Below, piece by piece: positions 45,867-54,900 of a stretch of DNA of 64,000 bases (positions within the stretch are counted from its first letter, which is position 1; every line of letters starts with the position of its first letter). The stretch spans positions 2,046,001 to 2,110,000 of the forward strand of contig JAPFFF010000021.1 of NCBI GenBank assembly GCA_039105265.1, written 5' to 3'. The translations under genes were made by a program, and so were the position numbers. The notes below the pieces were generated by a model that worked only from the letters and a program-made list of their open reading frames with translations, did no database searches and was not told where the DNA came from. The stretch is from Tritrichomonas musculus (lineage: Eukaryota > Parabasalia > Tritrichomonadida > Tritrichomonadidae).

Positions 45867-46991
45867 ATGACTGAAGAGCATACTCTTCTCATAATTGAAC
45901 CCGGGTATCAAATATATTGGGGAAGAGTTGTCGACTTTGTACTTGATGAAGGTTTCAAAATCAATCAAATGCAAATGACAACTTTTGATAACGATTTTTC
46001 AGACAATCTTTTTCGAGATCAGATTGACAAAGACTCTTATTCATCTTTACGTACAAAAATGACTTCAGGTCCAGTAGTTGTACTTGATATTGTTGGAAAA
46101 GATTGTATATCTCATTTTCAAACCATCCTTGCTCCTTCTGAAAGCGAATCAATTTCAGAAAAAATGGGATTAACAGTTTCTTTACACGAATTTATCTATT
46201 GTACATCTTCAATTGAATCAGTTGCTAATGGATTACAACTCGTATTTGGATCCATTCCACCTGAAATGATTTTACACACTTATGCAATGATAAAGCCAGG
46301 ATATGATGATTGTTGGGGGAAAATTGTTCAGCGGATTCTTGACGAAGGCCTTGAGATTGTTCAAATGAAAACAATGGAATTTGATGATCCTCTTGTCGAA
46401 AAGTTTTATGCTGAACACATTGGAACCAGCTTTTATCCAGCACTTCAAGCATATATAACATCAGGCCCAGTTGTCGCAATTGAACTTTCTGGACTTAATG
46501 CTATTAAAAAATGGAGAGAAATCATCGGTCCAACCCAAAAAGAATTAGCTCTTGAAAAGGCTCCAAATTCATTACGTGCTCTTTATGCTAGAAATACCAC
46601 AGAAAACTTATGTCATGGATCAGATTCCATTGAATCAGCAGTACGTGAACTAACAATTATTTTTGGTTCAGCACCAGAATATATGATTCCAAAACTTGAA
46701 CCTGCTGAATTTGATGAAGAAACGCTTCAAGAAATGGATCAGCTTGAAGATTTAGCTTTAGATAATAAAGAAAAACCTTCACATTCAGATTTAAAGCAAC
46801 AATATCTTGATGAAACCGTAATGCCACTTGTTCTTGAAGGCATAACTTGGATAATGAAGGAGAGACCAATTGACCCAGTTGAGCATTTAGCAATGTTTCT
46901 CTTGAAAAATAATCATCCAAAGCAGCCTGAAGAAGAAGAAGCTCCAGTTGTACCAGAAGTCAAGGTGCAGCCACCTCCATCAAAGAAATAA
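45867..46991 (+). CDS. Tandem nucleoside-diphosphate-kinase domains plus Dpy-30 motif (flagellar NME5/RSP23-type)
   Basis: 374 residues. Two NDK domains lie at about 5-130 and 136-268. The second has the NDK features MIKPG (141-145), the GPVVAIELSGLNAIKKWREIIGP stretch and LCHGSDSIESA with catalytic His250. In the first, the same position reads IYCTSSIESV (Cys112), so the phosphate-accepting histidine is missing and the domain is probably structural. Residues about 311-350 (YLDETVMPLVLEGITWIMKE, then RPIDPVEHLAMFLL) form a Dpy-30 dimerisation motif, followed by an acidic, proline-rich tail. NDK plus Dpy-30 occurs in radial-spoke and ciliary proteins such as NME5 (RSP23 class), usually with one NDK domain. 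Intact and well conserved. Confidence 0.85.
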   Translation: MTEEHTLLIIEPGYQIYWGRVVDFVLDEGFKINQMQMTTFDNDFSDNLFRDQIDKDSYSSLRTKMTSGPVVVLDIVGKDCISHFQTILAPSESESISEKMGLTVSLHEFIYCTSSIESVANGLQLVFGSIPPEMILHTYAMIKPGYDDCWGKIVQRILDEGLEIVQMKTMEFDDPLVEKFYAEHIGTSFYPALQAYITSGPVVAIELSGLNAIKKWREIIGPTQKELALEKAPNSLRALYARNTTENLCHGSDSIESAVRELTIIFGSAPEYMIPKLEPAEFDEETLQEMDQLEDLALDNKEKPSHSDLKQQYLDETVMPLVLEGITWIMKERPIDPVEHLAMFLLKNNHPKQPEEEEAPVVPEVKVQPPPSKK

Positions 46992-47712
46992 GAAATAATA
47001 GTTTTTATATGTAAAATTGTTCTTTATTATACGAATTTGTCTTTATCAGATAATATTCAAATACCAAGATATGCTATTTTTCTTTTTAATTTGTTTAAGG
47101 ATGCCATGTCATTGATTGATAAAACATAATTTGAAAAGTAATCTTGGTATTATTTAAATAATGCAAACATTTCTAAGAATCACCTAAAAAACAAGACTTT
47201 CTAATTTAATTGAAGATTTTTAAACATTTTTTTGAGATGTATTTATGCTACTCATGAAATGATTAAATATCAAAATAATAAATTGTCATCAGTTTTAACT
47301 ATTATTTATATTGAGTCGGGCGAAGTTAAGCAGTAAAAAATTCCCCTGGAAAAATTTGGGCAAGAAAATTTTTTATTGGCCAGGTACCTGGTAATCCAGA
47401 GGCCATCATTAAAGATCTTTGTTAGTTTATATTATGTTTACTGATTTTTTTGTTACAATCCTAATAAATAAATAAAAAAATTAGAATTGGTACATATTTT
47501 CAAGTAATCATTAAGATATTGATAAATTAAAATTCATTATATAAAATAATTAATAAACGTCCACTAACACTATCGTTGATCATATGGTGAAATTATAGAC
47601 GTTTGTAAATTAATTGAATGCTAAAATAGGCAATTTCATTGAATTTTTATTGTGTTAATAATTTAAAATAAAACTCATTATTATAAAACAACTTTTTTAA
47701 TTCTTGAATAAA
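46992..47712. other. Intergenic with a GC-richer, 5S-like block
   Basis: AT-rich spacer. The segment 47314-47404 is less AT-rich. It contains CGAAGTTAAGCAG, which recalls the 5S rRNA internal promoter, and the palindrome CCAGGTACCTGG at 47380-47391. No full 5S fold could be made. Confidence 0.4.
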
Positions 47713-48642
47713 ATGTCTGAAGCCAATGAGACCGAAATGTCGTATGTATTAGCATGGCACCCATATTCGCGTGCAAACGACCTCATTGAGGCATTTGGAG
47801 AGTTCAGCAAAGAATTAGAAGTTGTTGCTCGATCTCGTGGCGGAATTGCAAGTGCAGATTTATTCTCAGGAAAAGGAATTGCAGATTCTACACATATTGC
47901 TAAAACAATCCTTCAAAGTATCGTCTTTTCAATGACTGACATTTATGAATTATGCCTTGATCAAGCCGAAAAAATCGAAAAAATTTGCGAAGTTACAGAA
48001 CATGATATGCTAGCACATGTCAAAGGCCTCGACAAAGGTGAAAGAGTTACAGTACACTTTGGACCTATACCAAAATTATTTGACTCTTTGTGTGAATATC
48101 TCGTTTGCTCAATCCTTCGTCGTGTCTTCGAAATGTGGATGGCATTAAAGTACTTAGCGGCAGCAAGAAAAATTTCTGACGGGGAAACAAATATTGAATT
48201 TAATCGTGAGCAAAAAGAACTCAAATTTTTGAAATATATTGCCTCGGAACTTTCTGAAGATCCTTTAATTATTGATGATGATATGATCAATTGGATTCGA
48301 TCATCATCAGCAGACACAATTTCAATTCTTGAAGAACAATACAATAAATTCAAAGAATTGAAAGCTCATCGTGTAGCCGATTTCCTCTTCATGATCAACT
48401 GGAAATTATTTTTCGTCAATATCTACAGCGAAATTTTAATTATCTCAGAAATTGTCTATACTTCTTTTGGAAGCTCAAGCCGTTGGGATGATTCTCCTCT
48501 CATTTTACCTATTATTATGCTCAGTGCTGGGGCAGCTTCTTACCAGAGAACTGTGATAACTGTATTCAATGGTGTACTCCCTGAAAATTCTCCAAGAATG
48601 CGAGCCCATAAACGTTTATTACTGAAACTTTTCCCTGCTTAA
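47713..48642 (+). CDS. Conserved-looking protein of unknown function
   Basis: 309 residues from the ATG at 47713 (MSEANETEMSYVLAWHPYSR); an in-frame TTG three codons upstream is discounted. The chain looks globular and mostly helical, with few low-complexity stretches. A hydrophobic segment near the C-terminus (SPLILPIIMLSAGAASYQ) could be a buried helix or one membrane segment. There is no signal peptide and no motif I recognise. Even base composition and an uninterrupted frame of this length in AT-rich DNA make it a real gene. Confidence 0.75.
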   Translation: MSEANETEMSYVLAWHPYSRANDLIEAFGEFSKELEVVARSRGGIASADLFSGKGIADSTHIAKTILQSIVFSMTDIYELCLDQAEKIEKICEVTEHDMLAHVKGLDKGERVTVHFGPIPKLFDSLCEYLVCSILRRVFEMWMALKYLAAARKISDGETNIEFNREQKELKFLKYIASELSEDPLIIDDDMINWIRSSSADTISILEEQYNKFKELKAHRVADFLFMINWKLFFVNIYSEILIISEIVYTSFGSSSRWDDSPLILPIIMLSAGAASYQRTVITVFNGVLPENSPRMRAHKRLLLKLFPA

Positions 48643-48847
48643 AATACTTGATTTAATTTTAGTATAGCTTTAATCTTAAACATTTTCTTTTTATTGAATT
48701 TTCTCCAATTCATTTTTTTTTTTGTCATTCAAATAAAAGGATTGTCATGCTCTCAAAAATCGTTAAAATTTCCATCTTTTTGTATGCTTTCTTTAAATAC
48801 GACAGCTATTCTTATTTAATTTTAACTTCAATAGTCAGATTTTAAAT
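48643..48847. other. Short intergenic spacer
   Basis: AT-rich, with a T run near 48713. Nothing else is seen. Confidence 0.4.
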
Positions 48848-49066
48848 ATGGAAGAATGCAATCAGCACCCTGATTTGATATCGCCTATCATTGCTGAAGA
48901 ACTTTCAATTAATTTCACTACTACCCCATTTGATGATGAAGAAGCCATTGAAATAAATACAGAACAAAATATTCAAATAAATCAAAATCATCAAATAAAT
49001 GAAAGTTTAATAGATTTTGCCCTTCGAATATGCGATGAATACTTGATAAATGAAGCATCTTTTTAG
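48848..49066 (+). CDS. Small acidic protein, hypothetical
   Basis: 72 residues, ATG to TAG. The composition is acidic and polar (E, D, N, I, Q), unlike the F/K/N/I junk seen in chance AT-rich frames. This, with 205 bases of spacing from the previous stop, makes a real short gene possible. It has a short helix (NESLIDFALRICDEYLINEA). No family is recognised. It could be the 5' remnant of a larger gene or a chance frame. Confidence 0.35.
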   Translation: MEECNQHPDLISPIIAEELSINFTTTPFDDEEAIEINTEQNIQINQNHQINESLIDFALRICDEYLINEASF

Positions 49067-49360
49067 AATTGATTCATATTAGAATTAATGATTTTATATA
49101 TATTAAATCTATCTTTTTTAATATGATCTATTAAAAAAATTACCTTTAATCGCATCTTATCTTTTTACTGTATTATTTTATATTATTAATCATATTTTAT
49201 TAAACAAAATATTCTTTTTGGATATGATTTACTTCTCCCACTGATAAAATTTGAGTTTACATATTATTTAACAGGTGTAAAACAATACCAATGACAAACT
49301 GTGAATGCTTAAAATAATTGTCAAAAGCATATCTACGTTTGCCATATCTTCTAAACTTAC

Positions 49361-49430
49361 ATCAAAAACGATAAGACACCCATGGTGAAATTTAATTCAA
49401 TTTTGACCCGAAGTGTCTTATCTTTTTGAT
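49361..49430. repeat. 70-base inverted repeat (MITE-like hairpin)
   Basis: ATCAAAAACGATAAGACAC (49361-49379) and the complement of 49413-49430 (ATCAAAAAGATAAGACAC) differ only by one inserted C. The loop is about 33 bases. Confidence 0.85.
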
Positions 49431-49812
49431 TCTTCAAACACTTTAAATCCAAACTTTACCTTTTGTATAGTCTACTGGAAAAAATTTTTTTCCATTTGGT
49501 AGGGGGGTTTTACTCTCGACTATATGTTTATTATTTGAAAAAGGATAAAAATTTTTTTTCTCAAAAAGTAAAAAAAAAAAAAAAAAAAAAAAAGCAATTG
49601 TAAAAGAAGTTTTTGCTGCTTTTAAAAGAAGTTCTTAGAGTTTAGCGTTAAAAAGCATGATATTATAATTATGCTTTTGAGAATGGTATGAATTTTTTAT
49701 ATTATATGAAAAGTAGAAATAAGTAATAGAATTATTCAATAAAATAAATAAAATAAAAAATAAATCTATTCAATAAATTCAATGTGTAAATTATTTTTGA
49801 GATACAAATCAA

Positions 49813-49818
49813 TCATTT
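49813..49818 (+). promoter_or_regulatory. Inr-like motif TCATTT before the CAMK-like kinase
   Basis: TCATTT fits TCA-pyrimidine-T and lies about 30 bases before the ATG at 49847. Confidence 0.35.
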
Positions 49819-49846
49819 CATTTTTTTTTAAAAAGTTTAAAAAAGA

Positions 49847-50785
49847 ATGTTACATTCCGAAACTCAAGATGGATACCCAATTTGTATACCTTCAACATTT
49901 CATAGCTATAATGTTATTCAATACCTTGGCTGTGGAAGCACATGCATTGTTGTTTTAGTTGAAGATATTAATACTCACGAACGTTTTTCAGCAAAAATCA
50001 TTCCTAAGAAAGATATTATAAACAGAAATTTATTGAAATCAACAATGAATGAAATCAATGTTCTTAAATCCATTAATCACCCACATATCATCAAAGTTCG
50101 AGAAGCATTTGAATTAAAAAATGATAAAGAAGAAGAATTTATTATTATAATCATGGAATACTGTGTTAATGGCGATTTATTAAGTTATGCAACTAACCAT
50201 GGCTTTAAAAACGAAGCAGAAAGAAAAAAAATTATTATTGGTTTTTTAGAGGCAATTAGATATCTTCACAATAAAAATATTTCGCATGGAGATATTAAAT
50301 CAGAAAATGTTTTACTTGATAAATATATGTCACCAAAATTATGTGATTTTGGATTTTGTCGTACAACTTTAATCGCTGGTGACGAATCTAAAAATGGAAC
50401 TTTATATTATGCTTCTCCAGAATTATTCCGAAAAGGTAGATTTAATACTTTAAAATCAGATATCTGGGCAATTGGAATTACTTTATACTCACTTGCTGAA
50501 TTGCAATTTCCATTTAAAGATGGTGACCAAAATTATATCATCAAACAAATACTAAGTGGAAAATTATCAATTCGTGCTGGACTTGATCTTAAGTTGAAAA
50601 AATTAATTGAAGAATGTACTACAGTTAATCCAGAACTTCGTCCAACTATTGACGATATTCTTCATCACGAATATTTCGTTAATCGAAGCGATGTTCACAT
50701 AAACAAATATAGAAACTTTATGAAACAAAAAACATGGTTCAACACATCTTTCGATAACCTTAACAAGATAGACTCTAGCATTTAA
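49847..50785 (+). CDS. CAMK-like protein kinase, non-RD type
   Basis: 312 residues, almost all kinase domain (about 19-275). Glycine loop LGCGSTCIVVLVE (27-39), catalytic lysine K50 (FSAKII), HGDIKSEN at 147-154, DFG at 167-169, then NGTLYYASPELF and SDIWAIGITLYSLAELQFPF. HGD replaces the usual HRD, so it is a non-RD kinase that should not depend on activation-loop phosphorylation; the catalytic Asp149 and metal-binding Asp167 are both present, so it should be active. The style (HPHIIKVREAFE, MEYCVNGDLLSYATNHG) fits the large CAMK-like families expanded in trichomonads. No regulatory domain is visible. Confidence 0.88.
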   Translation: MLHSETQDGYPICIPSTFHSYNVIQYLGCGSTCIVVLVEDINTHERFSAKIIPKKDIINRNLLKSTMNEINVLKSINHPHIIKVREAFELKNDKEEEFIIIIMEYCVNGDLLSYATNHGFKNEAERKKIIIGFLEAIRYLHNKNISHGDIKSENVLLDKYMSPKLCDFGFCRTTLIAGDESKNGTLYYASPELFRKGRFNTLKSDIWAIGITLYSLAELQFPFKDGDQNYIIKQILSGKLSIRAGLDLKLKKLIEECTTVNPELRPTIDDILHHEYFVNRSDVHINKYRNFMKQKTWFNTSFDNLNKIDSSI

Positions 50786-50876
50786 CAATTTTTTTTTTCT
50801 TCTTTTGTTTGTTTATTGCTTGTATGTTTGTATTTATAAAATAAATAGATTGTCAAATTTATATCTATCTTTTTAT

Positions 50877-51776
50877 TTATATAATAAAATCATCAGGCTC
50901 AGTTTCTTGAGAAGAAGATTCGGTTGAACTATTATTGAGAGGGAATTTAAATTTTTGAAAATATTCTCTCTTTTTCTTTTTATTTTGTGGTATAATTCTG
51001 AAACCAGTATTTTCATATGACTGGGATTCGATTTCATTCTTTATTTTTGATAGTAGCTCATCACTATCATTGGGAGATAAAAGAAAATCTTCATCACCTG
51101 GCCTCTGAGGCCAAAATAATGGTACAATCCTTTTTATAGTATGCATGCTATAATCAGCAGATGATTCATTAACAGTTTTCTTTTTCAAATCGTATAACTC
51201 ATCTCTTTCTTCCCCTGTTAAATACATATGAGGATATTGCTTTTGAAGCTTTGCACTTTTTTCAATTAACTCCATTTTCATATGAATTGATTTACGAGAT
51301 TCAGGTGGTTTTGGTTTTATATTTATTTCGTTAGTGGCATCTGGATCAGAAACTTTTGTAATATTACAAAGCATTTTTTTCATATCATGATTAAAATGAG
51401 TAATATTTTGATTTTTTTGTTGATTTGGGTGAAATTGAGGACGAATTGGTTCATGGCATGAAGGAGTTAACAACAAAGATGAACAAAAATCATATGATTT
51501 TGAACAATTAATAAACATATGGATTTTGTCGAAAACAGGGATTGGATTAAAAATATTGAAAGTTGTTGGAAATTGTGGATTTTTTTGTTCTTCAATTTCA
51601 ATCTCTTTTTTTGCTATTTCGATGATATGAGATATTTGAGCGATTTTAATTTCAAGAAACTTTTTTCTTGCCCGACATTCATCAGCATAAGATGTGAAAA
51701 GCGAATTTTGAAAAGACGGATCTGTTGATCGATTATGATAAAGATTATTACCTTTAAAAGAAGAATTTTCTTCCAT
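50877..51776 (-). CDS. Uncharacterised polar protein
   Basis: 299 residues from the ATG at 51776 (MEENSSFKGNNLYHNRS); the frame can be extended 23 residues upstream only by using GTG. A helical stretch at about 30-70 (ARKKFLEIKIAQISHIIEIAKKEIEIEEQ as separate heptads) may form a short coiled coil. The middle is asparagine, proline and histidine rich. A conserved-looking block lies at about 185-240 (YPHMYLTGEERDELYDLKKK, then RIVPLFWPQRPGDEDF). No family is recognised. It is divergent from the AAA gene over 180 bases, so the two may share regulation. Confidence 0.65.
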   Translation of the reverse strand: MEENSSFKGNNLYHNRSTDPSFQNSLFTSYADECRARKKFLEIKIAQISHIIEIAKKEIEIEEQKNPQFPTTFNIFNPIPVFDKIHMFINCSKSYDFCSSLLLTPSCHEPIRPQFHPNQQKNQNITHFNHDMKKMLCNITKVSDPDATNEINIKPKPPESRKSIHMKMELIEKSAKLQKQYPHMYLTGEERDELYDLKKKTVNESSADYSMHTIKRIVPLFWPQRPGDEDFLLSPNDSDELLSKIKNEIESQSYENTGFRIIPQNKKKKREYFQKFKFPLNNSSTESSSQETEPDDFII

Positions 51777-51794
51777 CGTTAAAAGATAAATATA

Positions 51795-51800
51795 TAATGA
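51795..51800 (-). promoter_or_regulatory. Inr-like motif TCATTA
   Basis: Minus-strand TCATTA lies about 18 bases before the ATG at 51776. It also supports that ATG over the longer GTG-initiated frame, which would start further upstream. Confidence 0.4.
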
Positions 51801-51956
51801 TTTATTGTTGAGCGAAAATGATTCAGCTTCAGATGATATTTTCACTTTTTGAGCAATCAGAAAAAATTCTATGACTTTTTTGTGTATATTGGCGGTTTGA
51901 TTTTAAATCCAATTTTTCCGCTTCAACTTTTTCTTAATTGATCATCAATAAAATAA

Positions 51957-54900
51957 ATGGATTCAACGATAACTTTTTTTGTTGATCGAATATCAACTCG
52001 TGATAATTATAAAGTTTTGATTCATCCCGAAAGGATGAATGAACTTAAAATCAATGAAGATTCAATTATCGAAATCGCAAATGGCCGCTTTACAACATTA
52101 GCTGGTGTAAAAAAAGATAATTCAATAATCACCAATCCACCAAATACAAATCCCGATTCAATGTTAAATCCAAAAAATTTCATTAAAATACCTCGATCTC
52201 TTCGTGTTAATTTGCGCGTTTTCCTAGGAGAAGCAGTTCATGTTAAAATATTATCATCAAACTCATCACCATTCCCAGTTGCCGAATCTGTTCAATTCGC
52301 ACCAATTGCAGATACAATTGAAGGAATTTCGGGAGATTTTAGTAAAGTTTTCTTTTCTCCAAATAAAAATAATGGAAAAATTATTTGTGATAATTTTGTA
52401 GGAGTTCCCATTCGCCCAAACTTCATTCTTCCCGTATATGCACTTAATCGTTTGATCGAATTTAAAGTTGTGTCTTGCTCACCATCTTCTGAAACTGGCG
52501 TTGTAATTCGCGATAAAAAAGTTATATCTGTCAGTTCAGAACCAACCGAAAGGCAAAATGGCGATCCTCATTTTTCATATTTGTGCTATGATGATATTGG
52601 CGGCCTTGATAATGTTTTGGGCGCTATTCGAAACTCAATTGAACTTCCTCTTTTGCAGCCTTCATTATATTCAAAAGAAATTCAAGATCAAAGCCAAAAC
52701 CAAAACAAGAAATCAGTTAAAAATAAAAATGAAGATGAAAACCGTGCTTACAAAGGAATCATTTTAGCATCGCCACCTGGATCTGGCAAATCACTTTTAG
52801 CAAAAGCAATAAAAAGTGAAACCCCAGCACATTTTGTTCATGTTCATGGCATGGAATTAGTTACTCAAACTATTCAAAAAGCTGTTTCATATGTCAATGG
52901 ATGCTTTTCAGAAGCACTTCAAAATCAGCCATGCATCATGTTTTTCGATGATTTTGATATTGTTGGAAATAATATGTTCCCTGCAGAAAAGGAACTCGAC
53001 TCGCGTTTAGCTGACGCTTTTCTTACAGGAATCGATAAAGTCAGGGATTCATCATCATCCATCGTGATCATAGCTACAGCTCGAGACATAAGCTCTATTC
53101 GAAGAGATTTTCTTCACCCAATGCGACTTGAAAAAGCTTTCCAAATTAATCTCCCATCAAGAAAAGAAATCATATCAATAGCGAAAGTGCTTCTTACGAG
53201 CATGGATACCAACCTTCTTTCATACGTTATTGATTCAAAGCAGCTTGACGCAGCTGTCGAGCTTAATGAAAATACAGGAACTGGAACAGTTGCAGATAAC
53301 TTTATTTATGCTTTTGAAGGAAAAACAGCTTCAGAAATCATTTCCTATATCCGCCAGAAATTACTTGCCAAAGGTCTTGTTGAACTATTTGAAGCATGCT
53401 CAATACCAAATTCACCTTTGACTGTCGATCAAATACTCAATCTCAAAGTCGAATCTCCCCCAGCTCCTCCAACAGAATGGTTTAATAAGCAACTACAAAT
53501 TTTAAAGAAAGCAGCAAAAGCCAAATTTGATGAAAAAGACAAAAAGAAAAAGCAAGATAAAAGAAAGGCACAATCTTCCTCAGATAATGAAGAAGAAGAT
53601 AATAAAGAGGACAATAGCGACGATTATGATAATCCATTCAATGGTAAAAATAAGAAAGGCAGCTTGAAGGATCCATTCAATGATAAAAAAATCGATAACA
53701 AAAAACAAAATGCAAATAGAAAACAAAATGTTGATGACGATGAGGAAGAAGAAGATAATTATTCCAGAAGAGGCAAACCACAAAATAAAAAACAAGCCGA
53801 TCCTTTTTCAAATATTGGCAGAGGTAAACGTGATCCATTCGCCAACAAAGGCCGCAACAATGATGAATCAGATGAAGAAGATGACGATAAACCAAAAGAA
53901 CGGAATCAAAATAAATTAGCAAAGAAAGATCCATTCTTGGCAAGAGGAAATAAACGAATCGCTAAAAATAATGACGAAGAAGAGGATGAAGATGATCAAC
54001 CTAAGAAGAAACAAAATAAAAAGACCAACGATCCTTTCTCAAAAGGCAAACCGAGGAAACCTCTCAACAACGATGAAGACGAAGAGGATGAAGAAGAAGC
54101 ACCACGACAAAAGAACAAACCCAAAGGAAAAGATCCCTTTGGCGCTTCAAAACTGAAAACAAAACCAGGAAGATACAACGATGATGATGACGAGGAAGAT
54201 GAGGAAGATATTTCTACAAAGAAGAAACCAGCAAGCAAAATGAAATTAGATCCTTTCGCAAAATTCCCAGCAAAACGTCCAAATAAACCCGTTGAAAATG
54301 AAGACGATGAAGACGAAGATACTCCAATTCCTGAAAATACCAGAAAGCCTCCATCACGAAAAGATCCATTTTCAAATGTTCCAAAATCCAAGCCAGGACC
54401 AACAGTACCAGCTAAAAACAAACGAAATGATAATGAAGACGATGACGAAGAACCAAAACCACAGCCACAACAGAGAGTAAAGCGTGATCCATTTAGTCAA
54501 GTCAAAGCCAAAGAAATTTTCAGATTTTCAAAACAGCCTCAAAAACAAAAAGAAGACGATGAAGATTCTGAAGATGAACCAGAAGTTAAAAAGAAACCAC
54601 AACCAGCAGCTCCAAAAGCAGCAGCTAAAACTTCCTCAACCGGCTTCCAAATCCCAGTCACCAAGAAAAAGATCAAGCTTGCAGCAGCAGCGGATGATGA
54701 TGATGATGATAATAACAATGATGATGAAGATGAAAATATAGATAATGAAAGCCAAACCAAAGAAGATAAGGCGAAAGAATCTAGAGAAAACAAACAAGAA
54801 CGTCCAACTAAAAAAGAAAAGAAAGATAAGAAGGAAAATGACGATGAAAAACCACCTGAAGAAGGTCAATTAAGAACGAAAGCAAATAAAAATCCATTTG

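Larger units (their letters stand above)
49067..49846. other. Intergenic with inverted repeat and 24-A run
   Basis: About 780 AT-rich bases. Notable items are the hairpin at 49361-49430 and an A run at 49570-49593. No gene. Confidence 0.5.

Noticed and set aside
47314-47404. A functional 5S rRNA gene
   Set aside because: Only short 5S-like words are present, spacing is wrong and no closing stem could be found; kept only as a weak finding.
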